Shown one piece after another: positions 50,999-60,671 of a stretch of 64,000 bases of DNA (its first letter is position 1; every line of letters begins with the position of its first letter). Made by a program: the position numbers and the translations under genes. The notes under the pieces were generated by a model. That model did no database searches, was not told where the DNA came from, and saw only the letters and a program-made list of their open reading frames with translations. Source of the stretch: Paenirhodobacter populi (lineage in GTDB: Bacteria > Pseudomonadota > Alphaproteobacteria > Rhodobacterales > Rhodobacteraceae); assembly GCF_004022215.1 (NCBI RefSeq), contig NZ_SAUZ01000018.1:1-64000 (forward strand), in the 5' to 3' direction.

Positions 50999-53327
50999 GG
51001 GTCACAGTATCCTTGTTGGCGCGTTGCGCGGCACGGGGGCCGGAGCGGGCGCGGGGCAGTCGGATTTCGGCAAGGGCGCCGCGATGGGCGCCGGGGTGGA
51101 ATTCGGGCGCATCGGTCAGGATCAGCACCCCGCCGTGTTCCTCGATGATCTTCTTGACGATCGGCAGGCCAAGGCCGGTGCCCTTGGCCCGGGTCGTCAC
51201 ATAGGGCTCGAACAGGCGCGAGCGATCCTCGGGCAGGCCGATGCCATTGTCGGCGATGCGGATGGTGACGGCCTCGGGGCCGGTTTCCATGCTGACGCGG
51301 ATTTCCGGCCGCCATCCTTCGGGCGCGCCCATTTCCTCAAGACTCTCAATCGCTTCCCCCGCATTCTTGATAAGATTGGTGACCGCTTGCGAAATCATCG
51401 TGGCGTCGAGTTCGACCACCACCGGCCCCTCGGGCAGATCGGCCAGCAGCGTCGCGCCATGCAGCGCGCCTTCCTGCAACAGCACCGCATCATGCATCAG
51501 CCGCACCAGATCATGGTCGCGCCGGTCCGGCTCCGGCATCCGGGCGAAGCGCGAAAATTCGTCAACGATGCGCCGCAAGTCATTGGTCTGGCGCACGATC
51601 ACGCCGGTCAGCTGTTCAAGCGTCGCGGCATCCTCGCCCTGCACCAGACGTGTATATTTCCGCTTGATCCGTTCCGCCGACAGCTGGATCGGCGTCAGCG
51701 GGTTCTTGATCTCATGCGCGATGCGGCGCGCGACATCGCCCCAGGCGGCCATGCGCTGCGCGGACACCAGATCCGTCACATCGTCGAAGGCGACGACGAA
51801 GCCTTCGCGCGTGCCGTCCCCCGCGCGCCGTTCCGCCATCCGCACCAGCAGGCTTTCCAGCCGCCCGCCGCGCGAAATGCGGATCTCGTCCTGAACCACG
51901 GGATGAATAACGTCCTGCAAACGACCGAAAAGGGACGCGAATTCCGGAACGCAATCGCAGATGTCGCGGCCCTGTTCCTGCCCGGACAGGTCCAGCAGCT
52001 TCACCGCCGAACGGTTGAGGAAATCGATCCGCCCCTCGGCATCCAGCCCGATCACCCCCGAGGTGACCGAAGACAGCACCGAATCGAACATCCGCCGGCG
52101 TTCCTCGGTGCTCTGGTTGACGGAGATCAGGGCATCATGCTGGCCCTTGAGCTGCTTCGTCATGCGGTTGAACACCGAGCCGAGCGTGGCGATTTCGTCA
52201 TCGCCCTTTTCCTCGATCACCTGCACGTCGAGGTCACCCGCCCCCACCCGCTCCGCCGCCGAGGCGAGCCGCCCTATCGGCCGAGACAGCCGTTCCGCGA
52301 ACCACAGCCCGACCCAGACCGCCGCAAGGATCAGGATCAGCGCGAAGCCGACATAGACCAGACCGAATTCGAACAGCACCCGCCCGCGCGTGCGTTCGAG
52401 TTGTTGATACAGCCCCACCGTCGCCCGTGTGTCGTCCAGCAGCGACAGGATTTCCCCGTCCACCTTGCGCGAGACATACAGATAGCGGTCGACGAAACTG
52501 TCCAGATGCACCAGCGCCCGCAGTTCCGAATTGGGCCAGTCCTCGATCAGGATGGTGCCGCCCTTGCTGGCGGCGACGATGCGGTCGGGGGCCGGTTTCT
52601 CGAAATCGAACAGGTAGCTGCGCTCGCCCCGCGCGACGATCTGGCCGGTGCCGTCGATCACATAGGCTTCCTTCAGGCCGCGCTGGATGCCCGCCTGCCC
52701 GGCCACCAGCAATTCCCGCAGATCGCCATCCGACATGAAGACCGAAGCCTGCCGCCGCGCATTGAGGAAATTCGCCAGCGCCTGCGCATCCTGCACCAGA
52801 TCCTGCCGGTGTTCCTCCTGATAGGCTTCGGCCGCGGCGAGCGAGGTGCCCAGAACCGACCGCACCCGGTCCGAGAACCAGCCCTCCAGCCCGATGTTCA
52901 CCGTCAGCCCGGCGAACAGCGCCACCAGCACCGTCGGCACCAGCGCGATCCCGGCGAACACCGCCGTCAGCCGCAGCGCCAGCCGCGAGCCCGAGGCCCG
53001 CGCCCGCCGCGCCGCCAGCATCTGCATCAGCCGCATCACGATCATGCCGGCGAGCAGCAGGAAATAGATGAAATCCGCCAGCAGGATCAGCCGCAGCGCA
53101 TTGGAATCCGCGCCCTGCTGCAATGGCCCCATGACCAGAAAGGTCAGCAGGGCCAGCAACGGACCAAGCAGCGTCAACCCGATTGTCAGGGTGTTCTGCA
53201 CTCTGCGCTGTCGGCGCAATCGGGACAACCTGTCCCACGCCGTGCGTTCTGCCGCTGTCGTCAAGCCTTCCCCCGGTCGCCGGGCCGCCGATCCTGCGTC
53301 GGATCGGCAACAATGCCCTGTGACCAA
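50991..53327 (-). CDS. ntrY: Sensor histidine kinase NtrY
   Basis: A 778-residue membrane sensor: TM helices near 43-66, 80-100, 118-140 and a last pair before the HAMP (LSRPIGRLASAAERVG), a PAS domain, H-box HEIKNPLTPIQLSAERI and ATP-binding GTGLGLPIVKKII. It phosphorylates NtrX, linked to nitrogen and redox responses. It overlaps ntrX by 8 nt. The start at 53327 is uncertain; TTG 53264, after GGGGGAAGG, would give a more usual N-terminus. Confidence 0.94.
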   Translation of the reverse strand: MVTGHCCRSDAGSAARRPGEGLTTAAERTAWDRLSRLRRQRRVQNTLTIGLTLLGPLLALLTFLVMGPLQQGADSNALRLILLADFIYFLLLAGMIVMRLMQMLAARRARASGSRLALRLTAVFAGIALVPTVLVALFAGLTVNIGLEGWFSDRVRSVLGTSLAAAEAYQEEHRQDLVQDAQALANFLNARRQASVFMSDGDLRELLVAGQAGIQRGLKEAYVIDGTGQIVARGERSYLFDFEKPAPDRIVAASKGGTILIEDWPNSELRALVHLDSFVDRYLYVSRKVDGEILSLLDDTRATVGLYQQLERTRGRVLFEFGLVYVGFALILILAAVWVGLWFAERLSRPIGRLASAAERVGAGDLDVQVIEEKGDDEIATLGSVFNRMTKQLKGQHDALISVNQSTEERRRMFDSVLSSVTSGVIGLDAEGRIDFLNRSAVKLLDLSGQEQGRDICDCVPEFASLFGRLQDVIHPVVQDEIRISRGGRLESLLVRMAERRAGDGTREGFVVAFDDVTDLVSAQRMAAWGDVARRIAHEIKNPLTPIQLSAERIKRKYTRLVQGEDAATLEQLTGVIVRQTNDLRRIVDEFSRFARMPEPDRRDHDLVRLMHDAVLLQEGALHGATLLADLPEGPVVVELDATMISQAVTNLIKNAGEAIESLEEMGAPEGWRPEIRVSMETGPEAVTIRIADNGIGLPEDRSRLFEPYVTTRAKGTGLGLPIVKKIIEEHGGVLILTDAPEFHPGAHRGALAEIRLPRARSGPRAAQRANKDTVTHE

Positions 53328-53328
53328 T

Positions 53329-54699
53329 TTACATCAGTTTGCGACGGCGTGTCACCTGAATATCAAGGTCGGTGATCTTTTTGCGCAAGGTATTGCGGTT
53401 GATCCCAAGCAGATCGGCACATTTGGCCTGATTTCCGCCGGTCGCATCCAGCGCGATCTCGATCAGCGGGGCCTCCATCTCGCGCAGGATCCGGTCGTAT
53501 AGCCCCGGCGCGGGCAGGTTGCCGCCATGCAGGTCGAAATACCGCCGCAGGTGGCGGGCGATCGAGGCGGACAGCTTCTCCCCCTCGCCGCCCGAGCGCA
53601 GCGGCTCGATCGCCGGCTGGTTGCCGAGGACGAATTCCACCTCGGCGCGGGTGATCTCTTCCTCGGACGAGGTGACGACCAGCCGCCGCACGGTGTTTTC
53701 CAGCTGCCGCACATTGCCCGGCCAGGCGTAGGCCCGCACCAGCGCCAGCGCATCGCCGGAAAAGCGCCGCGTGCCCAGCCCGTCGCGTTCCGCCCGCGTC
53801 AGGAAGTGATCGGCGAGCAGCGGGATATCCTCGACCCTCTCGCGCAGCGCGGGAACCGCCAGCGTGACGCCGCCCAGACGGTAGAACAGGTCCTGCCGGA
53901 ACTTGCCAGCCTCCATCAGCGAGGACAGGTCCACCTGCGTCGTCGCCATGATCCGCGGCGCCGGATCAGGCAGCGCGTCGAGCATCCGCACGATCCGGCC
54001 CTGCGTCTCGTCGTCGTAATCGCCGACCTCGTCAAAGACCAGCGATCCGCCCCGCGCCTTGGCCAACAGCGACGAAGGCCCGTCCGCCCCTTGCAGATCC
54101 GCCGCCTGCGCGACGACGAAGGGCAGCGTACGGCGATCCGAGAAATCATGGATCGCACGCGCGATCAGTGACTTGCCCGTGCCGCTCTCGCCCAGAATGA
54201 GCACCGGAAGATCGGCGTTCATCACCCGCGCGACCAGCCGATACAGCGCCTGCATCGCCGCCGTGCGGCCGACGAGGGGCAGATCCGTGCCCTCGGTCCG
54301 GGTCTCGACGATCTTGGGCGTGATCTGCGCCTTGCGCTTCTGTTCCAGCGCGCGCGCGGCTCGCTTCATCAGGTCGGGCAGGTCGAAGGGCTTCGGCAGA
54401 TAGTCGAAGGCATCGGCCTCCGCCGCCTGAATGGCGGTCATGATCGTGTTTTGCGCCGAGATCACGATCACCGGCAGGCCCGGGCGTTCATGGGCGATGC
54501 GCGGCAGGGCCTCCAGCCCGTTGCCATCGGGCATGACGACATCGGAAATGACCAGATCGCCCTTCCCTTCCTCGACCCACCGCATCAGCGTCATCAGCGA
54601 GGCGGTGGCATGCACCTTGCACCCGGCGCGGGTCAGCGCCTGCGTCAGCACGGTGCGGATGGTGCGATCGTCATCTGCAACAAGAACAGTGCCGTCCAT
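53329..54699 (-). CDS. ntrC: Nitrogen regulator NtrC, GAFTGA-less
   Basis: A 456-residue regulator: receiver domain with Asp53 ([10 protein letters not shown]), AAA+ domain with Walker A GESGTGKS (residues 170-177) and a Fis-type HTH ([20 protein letters not shown]). The AAA+ domain lacks the GAFTGA loop (the region reads [20 protein letters not shown]). From knowledge of Rhodobacter capsulatus, NtrC of this form activates the housekeeping RNA polymerase instead of sigma-54. It is coupled with ntrB (2-nt gap). Confidence 0.96.
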   Translation of the reverse strand: MDGTVLVADDDRTIRTVLTQALTRAGCKVHATASLMTLMRWVEEGKGDLVISDVVMPDGNGLEALPRIAHERPGLPVIVISAQNTIMTAIQAAEADAFDYLPKPFDLPDLMKRAARALEQKRKAQITPKIVETRTEGTDLPLVGRTAAMQALYRLVARVMNADLPVLILGESGTGKSLIARAIHDFSDRRTLPFVVAQAADLQGADGPSSLLAKARGGSLVFDEVGDYDDETQGRIVRMLDALPDPAPRIMATTQVDLSSLMEAGKFRQDLFYRLGGVTLAVPALRERVEDIPLLADHFLTRAERDGLGTRRFSGDALALVRAYAWPGNVRQLENTVRRLVVTSSEEEITRAEVEFVLGNQPAIEPLRSGGEGEKLSASIARHLRRYFDLHGGNLPAPGLYDRILREMEAPLIEIALDATGGNQAKCADLLGINRNTLRKKITDLDIQVTRRRKLM

Positions 54700-54701
54700 G
54701 G

Positions 54702-55769
54702 TCAGGTCTCCTTGGGCGCGATAGGCAGGGAAATGCGGAACACGGTGCGGCCGGGCACAGAATCGACGCTGATCCAGCCATCGTGTTCGGAAATGATCTT
54801 GGACACGAGCGCGAGGCCAAGCCCCGTGCCGTTTTCGCGCCCCGAGACGAAGGGTTCGAAGATCGAGCTGGCGATGTCGGGCGGGATGCCCGGGCCGTCG
54901 TCGATGATCTCGATCTGCAGGGGCAGCGCCTGCCCCTTGCCATCCGCGCGCCGCAGCCGCAGCGAAAAGTCGTAGAAGGTGCGCAGACGGATCTTGCCCT
55001 CGCCCTTCTGCGCCTCGGAGGCGTTCTTCAGCAGGTTCAGGAACACCTGCGTCAGTTGGTCTGCATCGCCCAGCGTCGATGGCAGCGAGGGGTCGTAGTT
55101 TTCCTCGATCGTCATGTGCATGCCAAAGCCCACGGCGGCGGATTTCCGCGCCCGGTCCAGCACGTCATGGATGTTTACCGCACGCTTTTCCGGCGGGCGG
55201 ACATTGCCGAATTGCTCGACCTGTTCCAGCAGTTTCACGATCCGCCGCGTTTCATCGACGATCAGATCGGTCAGCTCCAGATCGTCGCCCGACAGGTTCA
55301 TCGACAAAAGCTGCGCCGCCCCGGCGATGCCCGCCAGCGGGTTCTTGATCTCATGCGCCAGCATCTCGGCCATGCCGATGGCCGAGCGGGCGGCGGATTT
55401 CACCATGCTCGCCCTGCCTAGCCGGTCGGCCAGCTCGCGCGGCAGGATCAGCAGCAGCACCGTGAACGGGTCGTCGCCCATCGGCGCAGCCTGAAGGTTG
55501 CACTGCACCGGGGCCTTTTCGCCGGTCGTCAGGTCGACATCGTTGACGAACAGCGCCGAGCGGTTCTTGCGCACCCGCTCGAAAATCTCTTCCAGCGGGG
55601 CCGAGATCACCAGCCGTTCCAGCACCGGCTGACCCTTGAGCATCTTGGTCGACAGGTTGAGGAAGGCTTCGGCGGCGGGATTGATCTCGACCACGCGATC
55701 CGCCTTGTCGATCAGCAGCGCGGGAGTGGGGAGCGAGGACCAGATGGCCTCTGGGGCGGGCAGATTCAT
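54702..55769 (-). CDS. ntrB: Nitrogen regulation sensor kinase NtrB
   Basis: A 355-residue soluble histidine kinase: PAS domain (residues 10-115), H-box [17 protein letters not shown] and ATPase motifs DDGPGIP and [13 protein letters not shown]. It responds to PII signalling and phosphorylates NtrC. The start overlaps the dusB stop as ATGA. Confidence 0.96.
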   Translation of the reverse strand: MNLPAPEAIWSSLPTPALLIDKADRVVEINPAAEAFLNLSTKMLKGQPVLERLVISAPLEEIFERVRKNRSALFVNDVDLTTGEKAPVQCNLQAAPMGDDPFTVLLLILPRELADRLGRASMVKSAARSAIGMAEMLAHEIKNPLAGIAGAAQLLSMNLSGDDLELTDLIVDETRRIVKLLEQVEQFGNVRPPEKRAVNIHDVLDRARKSAAVGFGMHMTIEENYDPSLPSTLGDADQLTQVFLNLLKNASEAQKGEGKIRLRTFYDFSLRLRRADGKGQALPLQIEIIDDGPGIPPDIASSIFEPFVSGRENGTGLGLALVSKIISEHDGWISVDSVPGRTVFRISLPIAPKET

Positions 55770-56758
55770 GCTGCGATCCTTTCGCCGAACGCCGCCCGGA
55801 TCAGCCCGAGCGTCGCTTCCGGCGTGGTGGAAACCATCATCCCGGCTCGCAGTTCGGACGGCGCACCCGCCGCGTCGCAATACCAGCCAAGATGCTTGCG
55901 GGCGAGGCGCAGCCCGACATGCGCACCGTAGAACGACAAAATCGCCTCGTAATGTTCCGCGACCAGATCGGCGAGCGCATCGCCCGCGGGAATCCGGGGC
56001 GCGGGCGTGCCGTATAGGGCATGGGCGATCTCGGCCAGACGCCATGGCGCACCCTGCGCGCCGCGCCCGACCATCACCCCCGCCGCGCCGCTCTCGTCCA
56101 GCGCCTGCCGCGCCGTGGCCGTGTCCACGATGTCGCCATTCGCGATCACCGGGACCCGCACCGCCTCGCAAACCGCGCGGATCGCCGCCCAGTCGGCACG
56201 TCCCTTGTAGAACTGCATCCGGGTGCGGCCGTGGATGGCGATCATCCGCACCCCCGCCGCCTCCGCCCGCCGGGCGATCTCGGGCGCATTCAGGCAATCC
56301 GAATCCCAGCCGAGCCGCATCTTCAGCGTCACCGGCACATCGACCGCACCCACCACCGCCTCGATCAGGCTCAGCGCATGATCGGGCGCGCGCATCAGCG
56401 CGGATCCGGACCAGCCGCCCGTCACCTTCTTCGCCGGGCAGCCCATGTTGATGTCGATGATCTGCGCGCCCATGTCGGCCACGATCCGCGCGGCCTCGGC
56501 CATCGGCTGCGCCTCCCGCCCGGCAAGCTGCACCGAGCAGGGCAGGTCGAGACCCAGCTCCGTCCGCGCCTTCGCCCGGACCGAGGGCTTCGCCGTCAGC
56601 ATCTCGCCCGAGGCGACCATTTCCGACACCACCAGCCCCGCGCCAAAACGCGCGACGATCCGCCGGAACGGCAGATCGGTGATCCCCGCCATGGGGGCCA
56701 GCAGGACCGGGGGGTCGATCCGCAGATGAGTCAGGGCCAATGTCACGTGAACTTCCAT
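55766..56758 (-). CDS. dusB: tRNA-dihydrouridine synthase (NifR3)
   Basis: A 330-residue FMN enzyme that reduces uridine in the tRNA D-loop. Motifs: APMAGITDLPFR, INMGCPAKKVTGG (catalytic Cys), IHGRTRMQFYKG and MVGRGAQGAPW. Known in Rhodobacter as nifR3, first gene of the nifR3-ntrB-ntrC operon. Start ATG 56758 after AGAGGAAA; a weak minus-strand promoter (TTGACG at 56858-56853) is upstream. Confidence 0.95.
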   Translation of the reverse strand: MEVHVTLALTHLRIDPPVLLAPMAGITDLPFRRIVARFGAGLVVSEMVASGEMLTAKPSVRAKARTELGLDLPCSVQLAGREAQPMAEAARIVADMGAQIIDINMGCPAKKVTGGWSGSALMRAPDHALSLIEAVVGAVDVPVTLKMRLGWDSDCLNAPEIARRAEAAGVRMIAIHGRTRMQFYKGRADWAAIRAVCEAVRVPVIANGDIVDTATARQALDESGAAGVMVGRGAQGAPWRLAEIAHALYGTPAPRIPAGDALADLVAEHYEAILSFYGAHVGLRLARKHLGWYCDAAGAPSELRAGMMVSTTPEATLGLIRAAFGERIAA

Positions 56759-56971
56759 GCCAGTTTCCTCTGAGCTATCCATTCGCACAGGGAATCACAA
56801 TTCCGGCGCAGCATTCAGGGCGGTAAAAATCGGCATATGCCTGCTTTTTAATCGTCAATTCGGCATTTCAGGTGGCAGATCGCGGATCGACGCCGCGGCT
56901 TGCGCGATTTTTGCACCGATTGCACCCCACGCAGGCTTGCCCTAAGCCTGTCGCGACAGGACGGAGGCATC

Positions 56972-58111
56972 ATGACGGTTGCGGTCATCATCGTGGCGGC
57001 GGGGCGTGGCACGCGCGCGGGCGCGGGGGAACCCAAGCAATGGCGGATGCTGGCCGGGGAGCCGGTGCTCGCCCATACCGTGCGGGCGTTCCGGGGCGTG
57101 GGGCGCATCCTCGTCGTGCTGCATCCCGAAGACATGCGGCGGGGGCTCGACCTTTTCGGCGGCACGGTGACGCTGGTCGCGGGGGGTGCTGCGCGCGATG
57201 CCTCGGTCCGGGCGGCGCTCGATTGCCTTGAGGGGTCGGATGTGACGCGGGTGCTGATCCATGACGGGGCGCGGCCGTTGGTGCCCGCAGGGGTGATCCG
57301 CGATGTGCTGGCCGCGCTCGACGATTCCCCCGCCGCGGCCCCTGCCCTTTCGGTCACCGATGCGCTCTGGCGCGGGGCCGACGGGCTGGTGACCGGCACG
57401 CAGGACCGCAGCGGTCTTTACCGTGCGCAGACGCCGCAGGGCTTCCGCCTACCCGAGATCCTCGCGGCCTACCGTGCCCATCCGGGCGGCGCCGCGGATG
57501 ATGTCGAGGTCGCCCGTGCGGCGGGCCTGCCCGTGCGCATCACCGAAGGCGCCGAGGACAATCTGAAGATCACCTGGCCGCGCGATTTCGCCCGCGCCGG
57601 GGCGATCCTGAAGCTCAGAAAGGATCACGAAATGGATATCCGCACCGGCAATGGCTTCGACGTCCATGCCTTCACCGAGGGCGATCACGTCACGCTCTGC
57701 GGCGTGAAGGTGCCGCATGCGCACGGCCTGCTCGGCCATTCCGACGCCGATGTGGGGATGCACGCGCTGACCGACGCGATCTATGGCGCGCTGGCCGAGG
57801 GCGACATTGGCCGCCATTTCCCGCCCTCGGATCCGCAATGGAAGGGCGCGGCCTCGCGCATCTTCCTCGAACATGCGGTCAGGCTGGCGGCGGAACGCGG
57901 CTACCGGATTTCCAACTGCGATGTCACGCTGATCTGCGAGAGGCCCAAGGTGGGTCCCCATGCGCTTGACATGGGGGCGGCGCTTGCGGGCATCATGGGG
58001 ATCGAAACGGGGCGGGTGTCGGTCAAGGCGACGACCTCGGAACGGCTCGGCTTCACCGGCCGCGAGGAAGGCATCGCCGCCATCGCCACCGTCACCCTGA
58101 TCGGAGAATGA
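56972..58111 (+). CDS. ispDF: Bifunctional IspD/IspF enzyme of the MEP pathway
   Basis: A 379-residue fusion. Residues 1-215 are IspD (cytidylyltransferase; [17 protein letters not shown] and IHDGARPLV). Residues 222-379 are IspF (MECDP synthase; metal ligands Asp230 and His232 in FDVHAF, then [15 protein letters not shown] and [14 protein letters not shown]). Both act in isoprenoid synthesis, either side of IspE. The fusion is common in alphaproteobacteria. GGAGG before ATG; overlaps pgpA by 4 nt. Confidence 0.97.
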   Translation: MTVAVIIVAAGRGTRAGAGEPKQWRMLAGEPVLAHTVRAFRGVGRILVVLHPEDMRRGLDLFGGTVTLVAGGAARDASVRAALDCLEGSDVTRVLIHDGARPLVPAGVIRDVLAALDDSPAAAPALSVTDALWRGADGLVTGTQDRSGLYRAQTPQGFRLPEILAAYRAHPGGAADDVEVARAAGLPVRITEGAEDNLKITWPRDFARAGAILKLRKDHEMDIRTGNGFDVHAFTEGDHVTLCGVKVPHAHGLLGHSDADVGMHALTDAIYGALAEGDIGRHFPPSDPQWKGAASRIFLEHAVRLAAERGYRISNCDVTLICERPKVGPHALDMGAALAGIMGIETGRVSVKATTSERLGFTGREEGIAAIATVTLIGE

Positions 58112-58611
58112 CCATGTCGCCTGCGGTTCTGCGCTTCATCAACACCTTCGGTTATATCGGCACGATCACCCCCGCGCCGGGCACATGGGGCTCGCTCGCG
58201 GCGGTGCTGCTGGGCTGGGCGATCTCGCATTTCCTCGGCTTCTGGGTCTTCGTCGCGGCATTGGTGGCGGTGATCGCGCTCGGCTTCTATACGGTGGCCG
58301 AGGGGCTGCGCGACACGCCGACCGAGGATCCTTCGGAAATCGTCATCGACGAGGTCGCGGGTCAGTGGATCGCGCTGCTGTTCCCGCTCGTCGGCTTCTG
58401 GATGCGCGGCGTGCCGATGGTCTGGCCGGGTCCCGTCGCGGCCTTCCTGCTGTTCCGGCTGTTCGACATCTGGAAGCCATGGCTCGTCGGACGGGCGGAC
58501 CGCTGGCATACGCCGGCGGGGGTGATGCTCGACGACATCATCGCCGGGATCTTCGCCGGGATCGTGACGATCATCCTCGCCGGGCTCTATCACGGGGTGC
58601 TGATGCGATGA
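58108..58611 (+). CDS. pgpA: Phosphatidylglycerophosphatase A
   Basis: A 167-residue inner-membrane phosphatase that makes phosphatidylglycerol from its phosphate. Typical are [12 protein letters not shown] at the start, the [17 protein letters not shown] acid motif and RLFDIWKPW. Overlaps ispDF (ATGA) and cinA. Confidence 0.96.
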   Translation: MTMSPAVLRFINTFGYIGTITPAPGTWGSLAAVLLGWAISHFLGFWVFVAALVAVIALGFYTVAEGLRDTPTEDPSEIVIDEVAGQWIALLFPLVGFWMRGVPMVWPGPVAAFLLFRLFDIWKPWLVGRADRWHTPAGVMLDDIIAGIFAGIVTIILAGLYHGVLMR

Positions 58612-59081
58612 GCGCCACCGAGATCCTCGACCGCGCCAAGGCCAGGGGCTGGCGCATCGCCACCGCCGAAAGCTGCACCGGCGGCATGGTCGCCGCCGCG
58701 CTGACCGACATCCCGGGATCCTCCGCGGTGTTCGAGCGCGGCTTCGTCACCTATACCAACCTCGCCAAACAGCAGATGATCGGGGTGAGGGCCGAAACCC
58801 TCGCCGCCCATGGCGCGGTGTCCGAAGAGGTCGCGCGCGAAATGGCCGAGGGCGCGCTCGCCCATTCCGATACCCATCTGGCGGTCTCGATCACCGGTAT
58901 CGCCGGCCCCGGCGGGTCCGAATTCAAGCCCGAGGGCCGGGTCTGCTTCGGTCTCGCCGTCACCGGACGACCAACCTTCACCGAAACGCGGGAATTCGGC
59001 GCGATCGGCCGGGCGAATGTGCGGGCAGCCTCACGCGACCACGCGCTCACCCTGTTGCTGGGCGCGCTCCGCGACGAATGA
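58608..59081 (+). CDS. CinA family nicotinamide-nucleotide amidohydrolase (PncC-like)
   Basis: A 157-residue CinA C-terminal domain protein. It should deamidate NMN to nicotinate mononucleotide. Motifs: ATAESCTGGMVAAALTDIPGSS (active Ser in ESCTGG), GFVTYTN, and ITGIAGPGGS. Coupled to pgpA by overlap. Confidence 0.94.
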   Translation: MSATEILDRAKARGWRIATAESCTGGMVAAALTDIPGSSAVFERGFVTYTNLAKQQMIGVRAETLAAHGAVSEEVAREMAEGALAHSDTHLAVSITGIAGPGGSEFKPEGRVCFGLAVTGRPTFTETREFGAIGRANVRAASRDHALTLLLGALRDE

Positions 59082-59102
59082 TCTCCGGGCTGCTGCCGTC
59101 GT

Positions 59103-59164
59103 TTTTCCATAAATATCCCGGGGGTGAATTTGCGCTCTGGCGCAAAGAGGGGGCTGGCCCCCTT
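59103..59164 (-). repeat. Intergenic structured repeat, copy E
   Basis: On the minus strand: GGGGGCCAGCCCCCTC, stem-loop TTTGCG-CCAGAG-CGCAAA, core CCCCCGGGATATTTATGGAA (59124-59105). It faces copy F; the two lie between convergent cinA and ratA. Confidence 0.85.
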
Positions 59165-59250
59165 GAACCCGCATAGCAAACACTCTGCGGCAGTCATGTG
59201 GGCGGCGAACCTGTTCCCAGACCGAGGCGCTTGCGAAGATGGACAGGCGA

Positions 59251-59319
59251 AGAAGGGGGCCAGCCCCCTCGCGCGTTCCGCGCTCACCCCCGGGATATTT
59301 ATGGAAACACGAAAGGGAG
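59251..59319 (+). repeat. Intergenic structured repeat, copy F
   Basis: GGGGGCCAGCCCCCTC, stem-loop GCGCG-TTC-CGCGC, core CCCCCGGGATATTTATGGAA (59287-59306), then ACACGAAAGGG. It is almost identical to copy D and is inverted relative to E. Confidence 0.85.
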
Positions 59320-59361
59320 GAAGGCGCGGAGCTTCGGCCGGGTGAATGAGGAGGCGGCGTC

Positions 59362-59826
59362 TCAGGTGGCGGCCTTGCCGTAGAGCGCCTCGGCGCGTTC
59401 CTCGAAGGCGCGGACGATCTTCTTCATCGCCTGATCGAAGACCACGCCGATCACGCCCTGCAAGAGCGCGTTGCGGAATTCGAAATCGACGAAGAAATCG
59501 ACGGTGCAGCCGCCTTCGGCGCGGTCGGTGAACTGCCACCAGCTTTTCATGTAACGGAACGGCCCGTCCAGATATTCCGTATCCACCCGGCACAGCATCG
59601 GGAACAGCGTCACGCGCGAACCGAATCTTTCGCGGAAGACCTTGAAGGAAATCACCAGATCGGCTTCGAGAATCTCGGACCCTGCCTCCGGCCCCGGCCG
59701 GCGCGAGCGGATCCGCGCCGCCGAATTCCACGGCAGGAACTGCGGATATTTCTGCACATCCGCCACAAGATCGTACATCTGCCGCGCCGTATAGGGCATC
59801 ACGCGCTTTTCGGTATGTGTCGGCAT
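59362..59826 (-). CDS. RatA/COQ10-type START domain protein
   Basis: A 154-residue START-like protein of the RatA/coenzyme Q-binding group. It begins THTEKRVMPYTARQMYDLVADVQKYPQFLPW, the family hallmark. In E. coli RatA was described to block 70S assembly, while COQ10 in mitochondria carries quinone; in alphaproteobacteria the quinone role is favoured. Not a typical toxin locus here as no RatB partner is present. Confidence 0.92.
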   Translation of the reverse strand: MPTHTEKRVMPYTARQMYDLVADVQKYPQFLPWNSAARIRSRRPGPEAGSEILEADLVISFKVFRERFGSRVTLFPMLCRVDTEYLDGPFRYMKSWWQFTDRAEGGCTVDFFVDFEFRNALLQGVIGVVFDQAMKKIVRAFEERAEALYGKAAT

Positions 59827-59920
59827 CTGTCCCCCGTATCGGCGCGGTTTGCATCGTCCCTTTGTTGCGCTAAAGCGGAAGGGAAATGCAAGGGCCCGAG
59901 ACCGCAGGAAAGGCAGATAG

Positions 59921-60493
59921 ATGTTGCAGCACACCACCGATGGGCGGGTCTATGAAATCAGCCAGATGATCTCGGCCAAAAGGATCGCGGCGCGGGTCGA
60001 GGCCCTGGGGGCCGAGATCTCGGACAGTTTCGAGGGCACCGACCGGCTGGTGGTGATCGGGCTGCTGCGCGGCTCCTTCGTCTTCATCGCCGATCTGATC
60101 CGCGAGATATCGCTGCCCTGCGAGGTGGATTTCCTCGAGGCCTCCAGCTACGGCAACACCACGACCTCCTCGCGCGAGGTGCGCATCCTCAAGGACCTGC
60201 GCGGCAATATCGGCGGGCGCGACGTTCTGGTGGTCGAGGATATCGTCGACACCGGGCACACGATCTCGCAGGTGATGGAATTCCTGCGCTCGCGCGGGCC
60301 GCGGCGGATCGAATGCTGCGCCATGCTCGACAAGCCCTCGCGGCGCGAGGTGGACGTCCATGCGAAATGGACGGGCTTCGAGATCCCCGACAGGTTCGTG
60401 GTGGGCTACGGGCTTGATTTCGCGCAGAATCACCGCAACCTGCCCTATATCGGCACGGTGCGCTTCCTCGATTCGAGCGAAGAGGAGAGGTGA
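59921..60493 (+). CDS. hpt: Hypoxanthine phosphoribosyltransferase
   Basis: A 190-residue type I phosphoribosyltransferase for purine salvage. The PRPP motif [13 protein letters not shown] and the early [10 protein letters not shown] are intact, as are ASSYGN (flexible loop) and the base-binding [21 protein letters not shown] small membrane protein gene follows. Confidence 0.95.
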   Translation: MLQHTTDGRVYEISQMISAKRIAARVEALGAEISDSFEGTDRLVVIGLLRGSFVFIADLIREISLPCEVDFLEASSYGNTTTSSREVRILKDLRGNIGGRDVLVVEDIVDTGHTISQVMEFLRSRGPRRIECCAMLDKPSRREVDVHAKWTGFEIPDRFVVGYGLDFAQNHRNLPYIGTVRFLDSSEEER

Positions 60494-60512
60494 TCTGTTC
60501 TGGCTGCTGAAG

Positions 60513-60671
60513 ATGGCGGAATGGGTGCGCCATCCGCCCTCGAAGCGGCGGGTGATGATCGCCGCCGTCGTGCTGGCGATCGCGGTGGCGATCGTCGCGG
60601 CGGACGGGCTGGGGCTTTGGCCCGACTGGGCGCATATGACGCGCCCGCCAAGGACGCCGGCCGGCTACTGA
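60513..60671 (+). CDS. Small single-pass membrane protein downstream of hpt
   Basis: A 52-residue ORF from ATG 60513 with a TM helix (about residues 15-35) and a Pro-rich end. An in-frame CTG at 60495, which would read MFWLLKMAEW, has the better-placed GAGAGG (4 nt before) and may be the real start. I recall similar short ORFs after hpt in Rhodobacteraceae. Function unknown. It converges on ccmG. Confidence 0.6.
   Translation: MAEWVRHPPSKRRVMIAAVVLAIAVAIVAADGLGLWPDWAHMTRPPRTPAGY

Noticed and set aside
46439-51148. A 1569-codon open frame on + across trkH, trkA and ntrX
   Set aside because: It is the antisense shadow of real genes with full motifs on the minus strand. Its composition (His/Arg/Gln-rich, no domains) is typical of such shadows in GC-rich DNA.
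59362-59826. RatA as part of a toxin-antitoxin pair
   Set aside because: No RatB or other antitoxin gene adjoins it; the COQ10-like role is at least as likely.
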